Shown here one piece after another: positions 22,234-31,261 of a DNA stretch of 64,000 nt; the first letter of the stretch is position 1; the number at the start of each line of letters is the position of its first letter. The translations under genes were made by a program, and so were the position numbers. This DNA is from Salinimicrobium marinum (GTDB taxonomy: Bacteria; Bacteroidota; Bacteroidia; Flavobacteriales; Flavobacteriaceae). The stretch covers positions 1 to 64,000 of the forward strand of contig NZ_BMXB01000013.1 of assembly GCF_014651535.1 (NCBI RefSeq), written 5' to 3'. Under the pieces are notes generated by a model that saw only the letters and a list, made by a program, of their open reading frames with translations, was not told the origin of the DNA and did not search any database.

Positions 22234-25026
22234 ATGATGATTAGATTTTTTATCCTACTAATCGCAGTACTGATGACAAATAACGTACTGCATGCCCAAA
22301 ATGATGCTTCGGGCGCTATCGTAGGAAAGCTCATAGACAAGGAAATGGATGGCGAACCCCTACCCTTTGCAAATGTTTTAATAAAAGGCAGTTCCAAAGG
22401 AGCCACAACAGACATGGAGGGCCTTTATTCCTTAAACAACCTTGAACCGGGAATCTATGAGGTGGTATTCAGTTTTGTTGGATATGAAACTTTAGAAGTT
22501 CCCAATGTACAGGTTACCGCAGGTAAAGTAACTGAAGTTAATACTGAGTTGGGCAGCAGTGCAGCTTCCCTGGATGAAGTAGTTATCTCTACTGTTTCAA
22601 GAAGGGATTCTGAGGTGGCTTTGTTGCTTGAACAAAAAAGCGCCGTAGACATAAAGGAAAGTATCGGTGCTCAGCAACTCGCAAGGATCGGTGTTTCAGA
22701 TGTGGCTACAGCCACTACCAAAATTTCGGGGGTTACCACCAGCGAAGCTTCCGGGGATCTTTTCGTGAGAGGTCTTGGAGATCGATATTTATACACTACC
22801 ATGAATGGTTTACCGATTCCATCTGATGATGTGGAACGAAAAAATATTGATCTCGGTTTGTTTTCCACCAGCATTATCCAAAACGTAAGTATTAGTAAAA
22901 CTTATTCTGCAGAGAATTCAGCAGACCAGGCCTCAGGAACTATAGATATTACTTCCCGGGCATTGGCAGGAATATCAGAATTCGCTATTGGAATTCGCTC
23001 AGGGATAAACACAAATGCCATTGAGCAATTTGATAACTTCAAAGTATCTCCAAACCAGTACGATGTAAATTTCGGATTTTATGATCAAACTGTTTCCACC
23101 GAAAATGCTATAAAAGAACAGGGATGGGATCCAACTACCTCTTCTTTTCCTGTAAACAGAAGATATGCACTTACCGCCGGAACTAAATTTGGTGACAATT
23201 TAAGATTATTATTCACAGGATTGCAATCTACTTCCTTTGAATACAATGAAGGGATCTTCAGGGAATTTCGTAACAACAACCTGTACGATTACTTTTCGGA
23301 TGTAGAGATCTTCAAAAAAGTGGATAACACCACAGGCTTACTGGATTTAGAATACAACTTGAATCATAATCATAGAATTAAAGCCACAAGTTTATTTGTT
23401 AATAAACTTACTGATGAAGTTTATGAAAGTGGACGTAATGCCGAAGGAGTTGTTTTTGAAGAAACTTCACCGGCCGAAAACCTTAACCAGTTCATCCGTG
23501 ACCAAAATATAAAGCAAACCAGGTTATGGATCAATCAACTTCACGGTTTCCATGACTTTTCAGAAAAAAACGAACTGGAATGGGCTGTAGGATATAACAG
23601 GGTGAATGCAGATGAACCAAATCGTATTCGAAATGAAGTAAATATAGATGGAGAAGATTTCGTTCAGTTAGGAAGAATGGGTGGTTTTCAACAGAGAAAA
23701 TCGTCTCAAAAGATTGATGATTCCGAAATAAATGCATTTCTTAAAGATCGCTTCACGTTTCTCAAGGATGAAGACTTGAACAAGAACATTTTTATTGAAT
23801 CCGGTGGAAATTTCAGAAACAAACAAAGAGATTTCGTTTCAAGGTTCTTTGGGGTTACTGAAAGGAATTATAATACTGTAAATCCATCTTCAATTGATAA
23901 TCTTTCCGAAGCATTCCTACCAGAAAATTTTGATAATCTTAGATTCCGTAGCCTTTCTCCAGATGAGTACCAGGCGAGTCTTCAGTCTTATGGTGGATTT
24001 GCAAATTTTAACTTTGGGACCGGAAAATGGAATTTCAACTTAGGTGCAAGATATCAAAAAGATGAACTGGAGGTAGATTTTGAGGTAAACAACTACCCCT
24101 CAACGCTTCCTCAGTTTGCCAATAAATCGTATGACAATATTTATCCAAGCGTAAACCTCAGATACTCACCCAATGAAAATTCCAACATTAGGTTAGCAGC
24201 GAGTAAAACTATAACACTTCCGGAATTTAAAGAAATAGCTCCTTTTGAGTATGTATCTCAAACAGGACAGATTACCAGAGGTAACCCAGATCTTGAAGCT
24301 TCAAGGAATCTTAACCTCGATTTGAAATACGAATTTTTTCCAAGTGCAGGACAACTTATATCCCTTACCGGATTTTACAAAAAAATAGATGACCCTATAA
24401 ACAGAGTTCAGGACAGAGGGGCGGCAGGAGTATTTTCATACTTCAATGCCGGTGAGGAAGCGAATGTTTATGGAATTGAATTAGAAACCAAATTAGAGGT
24501 CATTGAAAATGATAATCCGGCAGGATTTGATTTTGAGGTTGGATTTAATGCCTCCAGAATGTGGCATGAACAAGATCTTAAAGATGTCTATAGAGGTGAG
24601 GCCTTTATAAGGACTTTCCAGTACAATAATAAAACAGAAATCGGGCTCCAGGGAGCTTCCGACTGGATCTTTAACGGATCCCTTAATTTCTCTACCGAAT
24701 CTCACAACCCATTCAGAGCCTCTATCGTAGGAAATTATGCTTCAGAAAAGATCTTTGCCCTTGGTGCTCCTGAAGTACAAACTCAAACTGAGGTATTCTA
24801 CAACGATGAAATCATTGAAAAAGGTTTCGTTACCCTTGATGTTATTATGAGTCAGGATTTCGGCGCGCATTGGGGATTACAATTTCGCGGCCAAAACCTG
24901 CTGAACCCTGAAATTGAAAGAATTCAAAATATTAGACCAAGTTCAACAGGAGTGGAAAACACTCAAACAGTTAGATCTTACACCCGGGGTGCTGTATTGA
25001 GTCTTGGGATAAATTACACCTTTTAA
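22234..25026 (+). CDS. TonB-dependent receptor (Pho-box-linked)
   Basis: A 930-residue outer membrane receptor: signal peptide (ending NNVLHAQ), carboxypeptidase-like domain (GKLIDKEMDGEPLPFANVLI), plug (EQKSAVDIKESIGAQQLARI, then VRGLGDRYLYTTMNGLPIPS) and a long barrel ending SLGINYTF. It lacks the SusC signature, and a SusD partner is absent; instead a duplicated lipoprotein follows 53 bases downstream. The array of 11-bp repeats directly upstream indicates phosphate control, so phosphate or an organophosphate is the most likely ligand, but the sequence itself does not show this. Confidence 0.92.
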   Translation: MMIRFFILLIAVLMTNNVLHAQNDASGAIVGKLIDKEMDGEPLPFANVLIKGSSKGATTDMEGLYSLNNLEPGIYEVVFSFVGYETLEVPNVQVTAGKVTEVNTELGSSAASLDEVVISTVSRRDSEVALLLEQKSAVDIKESIGAQQLARIGVSDVATATTKISGVTTSEASGDLFVRGLGDRYLYTTMNGLPIPSDDVERKNIDLGLFSTSIIQNVSISKTYSAENSADQASGTIDITSRALAGISEFAIGIRSGINTNAIEQFDNFKVSPNQYDVNFGFYDQTVSTENAIKEQGWDPTTSSFPVNRRYALTAGTKFGDNLRLLFTGLQSTSFEYNEGIFREFRNNNLYDYFSDVEIFKKVDNTTGLLDLEYNLNHNHRIKATSLFVNKLTDEVYESGRNAEGVVFEETSPAENLNQFIRDQNIKQTRLWINQLHGFHDFSEKNELEWAVGYNRVNADEPNRIRNEVNIDGEDFVQLGRMGGFQQRKSSQKIDDSEINAFLKDRFTFLKDEDLNKNIFIESGGNFRNKQRDFVSRFFGVTERNYNTVNPSSIDNLSEAFLPENFDNLRFRSLSPDEYQASLQSYGGFANFNFGTGKWNFNLGARYQKDELEVDFEVNNYPSTLPQFANKSYDNIYPSVNLRYSPNENSNIRLAASKTITLPEFKEIAPFEYVSQTGQITRGNPDLEASRNLNLDLKYEFFPSAGQLISLTGFYKKIDDPINRVQDRGAAGVFSYFNAGEEANVYGIELETKLEVIENDNPAGFDFEVGFNASRMWHEQDLKDVYRGEAFIRTFQYNNKTEIGLQGASDWIFNGSLNFSTESHNPFRASIVGNYASEKIFALGAPEVQTQTEVFYNDEIIEKGFVTLDVIMSQDFGAHWGLQFRGQNLLNPEIERIQNIRPSSTGVENTQTVRSYTRGAVLSLGINYTF

Positions 25027-25079
25027 AAATTGAAAATTTTAACCATAAATACTGAATTTCTAAACTAAACTATTAAGAC

Positions 25080-27056
25080 ATGAAAAATCCAAAAACAATT
25101 TATCTAATGCTCTTCGCCTTATTAAGCTTAGTAGCTACGAGCTGTAGCGATGATGATGACAATCCTGTTGGACCGGTTGAACCGGGAGAAGAAACTGACT
25201 TGGTTGGAAATCTTGAAGAAGACCGCACGTTAGATGCTAATGAAACTTATTCCCTTACCGGGGTTTATTCTGTAGAAGATGGTGCTACCCTTACTATCCC
25301 TGCAGGAACTCAGATTGTAGCTGATACTGATGCTGATGATAATCCTGCAACCGGTGTTTACATCGTGGTTCAAAAAGGTGGAATGATCGATATCCAGGGA
25401 ACAGCTTCAGCTCCGGTAGTAATGTCGGCAGCAAGCGGTGAAGCCGGTAGTTGGGGTGGACTTATCATTGCTGGTAATGCTCCTTCCACCGCTGGTGTAG
25501 ATGCAACTGCCGAAGTCGGTGGAATTGTTTACAGTGGTGATGATGCTTCAGATGATTCAGGTTCTATTAATTACTTAGTACTTTCTGATGCAGGAGCACA
25601 AATCAATGCTGATTCACAGTTTAATGGTTTGTCTTTATACGGAGTAGGTTCCGGAACTACCATCCAAAACATCGCGCTTTTAAATGGAGCTGATGACGGG
25701 GTAGAATTCTTTGGAGGAACAGTTTCTGCAACAAACATCTACCTTGAAAATAACGAAGACGATGCTGTAGACTGGACCGAAGGATGGAATGGAACCGTAA
25801 GCAATGTATACGTACTGCACACTATCGAGAATTTCTCTACTGCTATTGAAGCTGATAAAGTGAACGGTAACCCCACTATTGAAAATTTCACTGCTGTTTC
25901 CACTACAGGTGGTACTGCTCTACAATTTAAAGCACAAAGTGGTGCAACTATCACCGGGCTTTCTCTTTCAGGATATGATACCGCCTTAGACATTACAGAA
26001 GCCGGTAGAGAGGATCTTTCTGGCATTCAAATAGAAGGTGAAAATGCAGATCCAAACAAGGATTATACCGCAACTCCAACAGTAGATGCCGCTATGTTCG
26101 ACTGGGTAAGCAACAGAGGGAAAGTTTCTGTACTTCCAGGAACAATTGAGGCAGATTATTCCCTTGAAGCAGACGCACAATATGTTATCAATGGAATTGT
26201 TTCTGTTGAAGAGGGCGCAACCCTTACAATTCCGGAAGGAGTAATGATCACTGCAAGAACTGAGGATGAAGATACAGAAGCTACTGAGGTTTACATTGTA
26301 GTACAAAGAGGAGCAATGATAGATATTCAGGGAACCGAAGATAATCCTGTAGTAATGAATTCAACTTCTGGAGAGCCAGGAAGCTGGGGAGGTCTTGTAA
26401 TTGCAGGAAATGCAGTTTCAACCGCCGGAGCTGGTGCTACTGCTGAAGTAGGTGGAATCATCTATGGTGGGGAAGATCCCGAAGATAATTCAGGTTCTAT
26501 TCAGTATCTAATCCTTTCTGATGCAGGAGCCCAAATCAATGCGGAATCACAGTACAACGGACTTACCCTTTACGGAGTAGGGTCTGGAACAACCATCGAA
26601 AATATTGCTATCTTAAACGGAGCAGATGACGGAGTGGAATTCTTCGGAGGTTCTGTATCTGCAACTAACATTTACCTTGAGAATAATGAAGATGATGCAG
26701 TTGACTGGACCGAAGGTTGGGACGGAAGTATTACCAACACCTATGTAAACCACACTATCGAAAACTTCTCTACTGCTATTGAAGCTGATAAAATTAACGG
26801 TAATCCAACTATCACGAATTTCACAGCTGTATCAACTACAGGTGGAACTGCACTTCAATTTAAGGCACAATCTGGAGCCACAATTACCGGTCTTTCCCTT
26901 TCAGGATATGACACTAACATTGACATTACTGAAGACGGAAGAACAGATCTTTCAGGAATCCAAATCGAAGGAGCAGATGCCGATTTAGACGCTGCATACG
27001 ATGCTGATGCAACTGTAGATGAAGAGATGTTTGGATGGGTGAGTGAAAACCTATAA
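25080..27056 (+). CDS. Lipoprotein with two tandem 311-residue repeats
   Basis: Starts with a lipoprotein signal (LFALLSLVATSC) followed by an Asp-rich linker (SDDDDNPVGPVEPGEETD). The mature part consists of two near-identical halves, each rich in Gly/Ala/Asn/Thr with regular short strands (ATLTIPAGTQIV, GSWGGLIIAGNA, GADDGVEFFGG, NNEDDAVDWTEGW), as in right-handed beta-helix proteins. The highly acidic NNEDDAVDW segments could bind metal ions. Similar proteins in flavobacteria are encoded beside TonB receptors. It is co-transcribed with the receptor and ends at a strong terminator. The function is unknown; a surface-exposed ligand-capture partner of the receptor is the natural guess. Confidence 0.85.
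   Translation: MKNPKTIYLMLFALLSLVATSCSDDDDNPVGPVEPGEETDLVGNLEEDRTLDANETYSLTGVYSVEDGATLTIPAGTQIVADTDADDNPATGVYIVVQKGGMIDIQGTASAPVVMSAASGEAGSWGGLIIAGNAPSTAGVDATAEVGGIVYSGDDASDDSGSINYLVLSDAGAQINADSQFNGLSLYGVGSGTTIQNIALLNGADDGVEFFGGTVSATNIYLENNEDDAVDWTEGWNGTVSNVYVLHTIENFSTAIEADKVNGNPTIENFTAVSTTGGTALQFKAQSGATITGLSLSGYDTALDITEAGREDLSGIQIEGENADPNKDYTATPTVDAAMFDWVSNRGKVSVLPGTIEADYSLEADAQYVINGIVSVEEGATLTIPEGVMITARTEDEDTEATEVYIVVQRGAMIDIQGTEDNPVVMNSTSGEPGSWGGLVIAGNAVSTAGAGATAEVGGIIYGGEDPEDNSGSIQYLILSDAGAQINAESQYNGLTLYGVGSGTTIENIAILNGADDGVEFFGGSVSATNIYLENNEDDAVDWTEGWDGSITNTYVNHTIENFSTAIEADKINGNPTITNFTAVSTTGGTALQFKAQSGATITGLSLSGYDTNIDITEDGRTDLSGIQIEGADADLDAAYDADATVDEEMFGWVSENL
25248..26120 (+). repeat. 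Repeat unit 1 of the duplicated lipoprotein gene
   Basis: Coding repeat; unit 2 follows at a constant offset of 933 bp (311 codons). Long identical protein stretches include GADDGVEFFGG, TNIYLENNEDDAVDWTEGW and ALQFKAQSGATITGLSLSGY. Unit boundaries are approximate. Confidence 0.85.
26181..27053 (+). repeat. Repeat unit 2 of the duplicated lipoprotein gene
   Basis: Second copy, in register with unit 1 without visible insertions or deletions. Many synonymous third-position differences separate the copies, so the duplication is not recent although the protein is kept. Confidence 0.85.
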
Positions 27057-27100
27057 TAACACCAATTAGCCCAACTTCAAATTATTCAGATTTTCAGAAC

Positions 27101-27132
27101 AAAGGCTGCCATTATAGGCAGCCTTTATTTTT
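27101..27132 (+). terminator. Terminator after the duplicated lipoprotein gene
   Basis: AAAGGCTGCC (27101-27110) and GGCAGCCTTT (27117-27126) form a perfect 10-bp stem with a 6-base loop, followed by ATTTTT. It separates the TonB receptor operon from the small sorting-domain gene. Confidence 0.9.
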
Positions 27133-27207
27133 AACATATTCGATACAATAAATACATTTTTAACTTTTAAGTATATTTCTTTTGGTCTGGTTTTTGAATT
27201 ATTTGTT

Positions 27208-27215
27208 TAACTTTG
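27208..27215 (+). promoter_or_regulatory. -7 box TAACTTTG of the sorting-domain gene
   Basis: Exact TAnnTTTG match with TTTG 23 bp upstream (27181-27184) as a possible -33 box. The start codon is 20 bases further on. Confidence 0.6.
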
Positions 27216-27234
27216 TTAATCCAGATAACTGAAA

Positions 27235-27570
27235 ATGAAACAACTCTACTTGTGTCTCTTATTATCTATTAGCCTGTCGTTCCTTCCGGAATCGGCTAAT
27301 GCTCAGGTATCTAATGAAAATAAGCCCAGTGAAGCAACCATTGAGCAGCTTTCCATTTACCCCAATCCCGCCACCGGCGAAAAAGTGTATATTACGACCA
27401 AAACAAATCAAACCAAAAGGATTGAGATCTTTAATGTTCTTGGAAAACCTGTTCTGTCTACCAGTCTTTCGGGAACCGAACTTAATATATCGTCACTTGA
27501 ATCAGGTATTTACATCCTGAAAATAAAAGAAGGAAAAAATTCAGCCACGCGAAAGCTGGTGATTCGATAA
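27235..27570 (+). CDS. Minimal secreted protein with a type IX (Por) C-terminal sorting domain
   Basis: A 111-residue protein consisting of a signal peptide (ending ESANAQ, about residue 24), a linker of some 16 residues and a complete type A sorting domain (LSIYPNPATGEKVYITT, then RIEIFNVLGKPVLST, SSLESGIYILKIKEG, TRKLVIR). Such domains send proteins through the type IX secretion system and are normally removed at the surface. Here there is almost no cargo left, which is unusual: it could be a small surface protein, a remnant of a larger secreted enzyme, or a decoy. It has its own promoter and terminator, so it is a self-standing unit. Confidence 0.88.
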   Translation: MKQLYLCLLLSISLSFLPESANAQVSNENKPSEATIEQLSIYPNPATGEKVYITTKTNQTKRIEIFNVLGKPVLSTSLSGTELNISSLESGIYILKIKEGKNSATRKLVIR

Positions 27571-27576
27571 AGAGAA

Positions 27577-27600
27577 AGCGGCTTTTGCCGCTAATTTTTT
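27577..27600 (+). terminator. Terminator of the sorting-domain gene
   Basis: AGCGGC (27577-27582) pairs with GCCGCT (27587-27592) across a TTTT loop and is followed by AATTTTTT. It is 7 bases after the stop codon. Confidence 0.85.
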
Positions 27601-27654
27601 GTCTTTTTCTGAAATCATTTTATTTTAGAAAATAAGCTATCCTCCAACTTTTTC

Positions 27655-27662
27655 TACCTTTG
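27655..27662 (+). promoter_or_regulatory. -7 box TACCTTTG of the LuxE-like gene
   Basis: Exact TAnnTTTG match. It overlaps a TTG codon at 27660 that opens the reading frame, so translation must begin at the downstream ATG (27681). Confidence 0.65.
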
Positions 27663-27680
27663 TTTTCCATTCCTACTTCA

Positions 27681-28661
27681 ATGCAAGATAAAAACAAAAT
27701 TTTTTCCATTTCGGGGCCTGAAGAGTTCCTGAAAATGGCACTGGAGGTTTTCCAATTTCAGTATGTGAACAACAAGACCTACCGGCAGTTCTGCAGGTTA
27801 CTTAATAAAGATCCCGAGCTGGTGACATCTCTGGAAGAGATTCCGTTTTTACCCATTGAATTTTTTAAAAATCAGCAGATTATTTCTTCTGAAGATCCTG
27901 TAGAAATTACCTTTACCAGCAGCGGAACCACCGGCAGCCAAACAAGTAAACACCCGGTTACAAACCTGGAAATTTATCGAAAAAGCTTTAGAAAAGGATT
28001 TAATACTTTCTACGGAAATATTGAAGAATTTGCTGTCCTGGCTTTGCTCCCCTCCTACCTCGAAAGAGAAGGCTCTTCTTTAATATATATGGTTCAGGAT
28101 CTCATAGAAAATAGCAAAAATCCCCATAGCGGATTCTATCTCAATGATTTGGAGGCTCTAAGGAAAAAATTGATCCAACTGGATGAAAAAGGACATAAGG
28201 TATTGTTAATAGGTGTTTCCTTTGCACTCCTGGATCTTGTGGAAAAACACCCCTTCCACCTGAGAAAAACTGTGGTCATGGAAACAGGAGGAATGAAAGG
28301 CCGAAGGAAAGAAATGATTAGAAAAGAGTTACATCAGGTGTTAAGCGATGGGTTTGGTGTGAAGAAAATCCACAGTGAGTATGGAATGACCGAACTTCTT
28401 TCCCAGGCTTATTCCCGGGGCGACGGAGTTTTTGATTGTCCGCCGTGGATGAAGATACTGGTGCGTGATCCTGAAGATGCACTGCAGATACTTCCAAAGG
28501 GAAAAACCGGTGGACTCAATATTATAGATCTGGCCAATATCAATTCCTGTTCCTTTATTGCAACTCAGGATTTGGGAAAAGAATCTGAAGATGGAAAAAT
28601 GGAGATTTTGGGAAGATTTGACAACAGCGATATTCGTGGCTGCAACCTAATGGTCTTATAA
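27681..28661 (+). CDS. LuxE/PaaK-family acyl-protein synthetase
   Basis: A 326-residue adenylate-forming enzyme of the LuxE group. The phosphate-binding loop TFTSSGTTGSQTSKH (about 82-96) and the later EYGMTELLSQAYSRG, ending GRFDNSDIRGCNLMVL, match LuxE-type acyl-protein synthetases, which activate a fatty acid with ATP and transfer it to a cysteine of their own. The C-terminal Cys in RGCNLMV sits where LuxE carries its acyl-accepting cysteine. No LuxC/LuxD genes are nearby, so it is not part of a light organ operon here; in Bacteroidota such orphan genes often lie near polysaccharide or lipid functions. Monocistronic, with its own promoter. Confidence 0.88.
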   Translation: MQDKNKIFSISGPEEFLKMALEVFQFQYVNNKTYRQFCRLLNKDPELVTSLEEIPFLPIEFFKNQQIISSEDPVEITFTSSGTTGSQTSKHPVTNLEIYRKSFRKGFNTFYGNIEEFAVLALLPSYLEREGSSLIYMVQDLIENSKNPHSGFYLNDLEALRKKLIQLDEKGHKVLLIGVSFALLDLVEKHPFHLRKTVVMETGGMKGRRKEMIRKELHQVLSDGFGVKKIHSEYGMTELLSQAYSRGDGVFDCPPWMKILVRDPEDALQILPKGKTGGLNIIDLANINSCSFIATQDLGKESEDGKMEILGRFDNSDIRGCNLMVL

Positions 28662-28827
28662 TTTTATTTCCTCCAAGATTCAAATCCAGCATTTTAGCTG
28701 CTTCCCAGAGAATTTAGAATTCCGGAAAAAAATAAAAAATTTTTGTAATTCCCTGTAAGGTAATTCTTTAATAACCGACTTAAGTTTCGGTTAGATTATG
28801 TATTTCATAATTGGTTGGTTAGTTAGA

Positions 28828-28865
28828 AACCCCCTTAGCACCTCCCGGTCGCAAGGGGGTTTTTT
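28828..28865 (+). terminator. Strong terminator (plus strand) before tyrS
   Basis: AACCCCCTT (28828-28836) pairs with AAGGGGGTT (28853-28861) and ends in T6. It lies 166 bases after the LuxE-like gene, so the transcript it ends has a long 3' region or is a separate short RNA. It may also help end the convergent tyrS message. Confidence 0.85.
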
Positions 28866-28868
28866 AAA

Positions 28869-30164
28869 TTAAACCACTCTTATAATATAGGTATTTCTTT
28901 TACCTTTATTAATGATTACATATTTGTTATTCAAAAGATCTTTCGTGGTGATCTGGTAATCTTCGGTTACTTTCTCTTTGTTGATTGAAACAGAATTTTC
29001 TTTTAAAGCTCTCCTTGCCTCTCCGTTAGATTTTAGAAAATCGGTCTTTGCCGAAAGTGCTGCGATCATATCCATTCCTGCTTCAATTTCAGATCGTTCT
29101 ACTTCTGCCTGCGGCACTCCTTCGAATACATCCAGAAAGGTGCCTTCGTTAAGATTTTTCAGATCCTCTGCTGTACTTTTTCCAAATAAAACTTCCGAAG
29201 CTTTTACTGCATTATCAAAATCTTCACGAGAATGAACCATCACCGTGATTTCTTCTGCCAGTGTCTTCTGAAGCTGACGTAAATGCGGAGCTTCTTTATG
29301 CTGCGCCACTAAATTTTCGATTTCTTCCTTAGGCAAAAAGGTGAAAATCTTGATAAATCTTTCGGCATCCTCATCACTGGTGTTCAGCCAGTACTGGTAG
29401 AATTTATAAGGAGAAGTGCGGTCAGGGTCGAGCCAGATATTTCCCGATTCAGTTTTTCCGAATTTGGTTCCGTCGGCTTTGGTGATCAACGGGCATGTAA
29501 GCCCATAGCCTTTTCCGTCCCCTATTCTTCTGATTAATTCAGTTCCGGTGGTGATATTCCCCCACTGGTCACTACCGCCCATTTGGAGGGTGCAATTCTG
29601 ATTTCTGTACAAATAGAGAAAATCATACCCCTGCACCAGCTGATACGTGAACTCTGTAAAAGACATTCCTTCAGAAGCATCAGACGACAACCGCTTCTTT
29701 ACAGAATCCTTTGACATCATATAATTGACGGTAATGTGTTTTCCAACATCCCTGATAAAATCAAGAAAAGAGAAATTTTTCATCCAGTCATAGTTATTCA
29801 CTAAAACTGCAGCATTTTGAGCATCGCTTTCAAAATCCAGAAATTTGGAAAGCTGGGCTTTTAATGCATTCTGGTTATGGAGCAAAGTAGCTTCATCCAG
29901 CAAATTTCTTTCGTTAGATTTTCCTGAAGGATCGCCAATCATGCCGGTTGCACCTCCAACCAGGGCTACTGGTTTATGCCCGCATAATTGAAAATGCCGA
30001 AGCATCATTACTCCAACCAAATGGCCTATATGAAGAGAATCTGCCGTGGGATCAATACCAACATAGGCAGATCTATGGCCTTCCTGCAAGTGCTCCTCGG
30101 TGCCGGGCATTACATCGTTCAACATTCCCCTCCAGGTGATTTCTTCTACAAAATTTTTATCCAT
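28869..30164 (-). CDS. tyrS: Tyrosyl-tRNA synthetase
   Basis: A 431-residue class I aminoacyl-tRNA synthetase. The HIGH motif is in [10 protein letters not shown] (about 37-46); the Tyr-recognition stretch [18 protein letters not shown] and the KMSKS equivalent KFGKTESGN are intact. The C-terminus (from about 360) is an S4-like RNA-binding domain ([19 protein letters not shown]). Length and order are normal for the bacterial enzyme. The gene is single, convergent with the LuxE-like gene and divergent from the epimerase gene. Confidence 0.97.
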   Translation of the reverse strand: MDKNFVEEITWRGMLNDVMPGTEEHLQEGHRSAYVGIDPTADSLHIGHLVGVMMLRHFQLCGHKPVALVGGATGMIGDPSGKSNERNLLDEATLLHNQNALKAQLSKFLDFESDAQNAAVLVNNYDWMKNFSFLDFIRDVGKHITVNYMMSKDSVKKRLSSDASEGMSFTEFTYQLVQGYDFLYLYRNQNCTLQMGGSDQWGNITTGTELIRRIGDGKGYGLTCPLITKADGTKFGKTESGNIWLDPDRTSPYKFYQYWLNTSDEDAERFIKIFTFLPKEEIENLVAQHKEAPHLRQLQKTLAEEITVMVHSREDFDNAVKASEVLFGKSTAEDLKNLNEGTFLDVFEGVPQAEVERSEIEAGMDMIAALSAKTDFLKSNGEARRALKENSVSINKEKVTEDYQITTKDLLNNKYVIINKGKRNTYIIRVV

Positions 30165-30247
30165 AATACTTTATTTGTGTAAAAAAACAGCTGTAAAGAT
30201 ACCATAAAGCTGCATTTTTCCTAAGTGGATTTAGCTATATTTACCAG

Positions 30248-31261
30248 ATGATTTTAGTTACCGGAGGCACAGGTTTGGTAGGTTCACATTTACTCCTCGA
30301 TTTGGTAAAATCGGGCGAAAAGGTGCGGGCTATTCATAGAAAAAGCAGCGATTTACAGGCTGTAAAAAATGTTTTTTCTTTTGAACATTCAAAAGAGGAA
30401 GCCGGGAAATTCTTTGAGGAGATTGAATGGGTGGCAGCAGACCTAAACGATATTCCTGCGCTTGAAAAGGCATTTTCAGGAATCCACCGGGTTTATCATT
30501 GTGCCGCTTTTGTTACGTTTGATCCTTCTGCAAATCAAAAACTCCGGAAAACAAATATTGAAGGCACTGCCAACATAGTCAATTTCTGCATAAAGAATAA
30601 GATTCACAAGCTATGTTATGTTAGCTCCATAGCAACCTTCGATAAAAAACCCGGTAAAACTGAGATCTCAGAGACCTCCACCTGGAACAAGGAAGAAGAT
30701 CACAGTATGTACGCGATCACGAAATACGGGGCCGAGATAGAAGTATGGCGGGCAAGTCAGGAGGGAGTGCCGGTAGTGATCGTCAACCCTGGAGTGATTA
30801 TTGGACCCGGCTTCTGGAATTCGGGCAGCGGCGAACTGTTTAAAAAAGTAAATTCGGGATTAAAATATCATTTTCCGAAAGTCACCGGATTTATAGGTGT
30901 GTACGACGTAATAAAAGGCATGCGACAACTAATGGAATCTTCCATAGTAAACGAAGAATTTATCATGGTATCGGAAAATCTTTCTTTCCAGGAAGTCATC
31001 AACATGACTGCAAGATCTCTGGATAAACCTGCACCCACCAGAAAATTAAAGCCCTGGATGGTTTTCTTTGGATGGATATCTGAAAAATCCCTGAGTTTCC
31101 TTGGGAGGAAAAGGCAACTTACACGTCAATCTGTAAAAAGTTTGTTTGAAGAAACATTCTATTCCAATGAAAAAATTAAGGAACAACTGAATTTCCGGTT
31201 TGAGAGTATAGAGCAGGTAATTGAACGGACAGGAAAAATTTTTAGAAAGAATCCCGCCTGA
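30248..31261 (+). CDS. NAD-dependent epimerase/dehydratase (extended SDR) family protein
   Basis: A 337-residue extended short-chain dehydrogenase. The nucleotide-binding motif GGTGLVGSHL is at residues 6-15, and the catalytic Tyr-Lys is in SMYAITKYGAE; Ser of the triad is in CYVSSIATFD. The family reduces or epimerises nucleotide sugars or reduces flavonoid/steroid-type ketones; the substrate is not evident. A TATATTTA -7-like box ends five bases before the ATG, so the message is predicted nearly leaderless. The last 20 bases overlap the convergent DUF4296 gene. Confidence 0.87.
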   Translation: MILVTGGTGLVGSHLLLDLVKSGEKVRAIHRKSSDLQAVKNVFSFEHSKEEAGKFFEEIEWVAADLNDIPALEKAFSGIHRVYHCAAFVTFDPSANQKLRKTNIEGTANIVNFCIKNKIHKLCYVSSIATFDKKPGKTEISETSTWNKEEDHSMYAITKYGAEIEVWRASQEGVPVVIVNPGVIIGPGFWNSGSGELFKKVNSGLKYHFPKVTGFIGVYDVIKGMRQLMESSIVNEEFIMVSENLSFQEVINMTARSLDKPAPTRKLKPWMVFFGWISEKSLSFLGRKRQLTRQSVKSLFEETFYSNEKIKEQLNFRFESIEQVIERTGKIFRKNPA

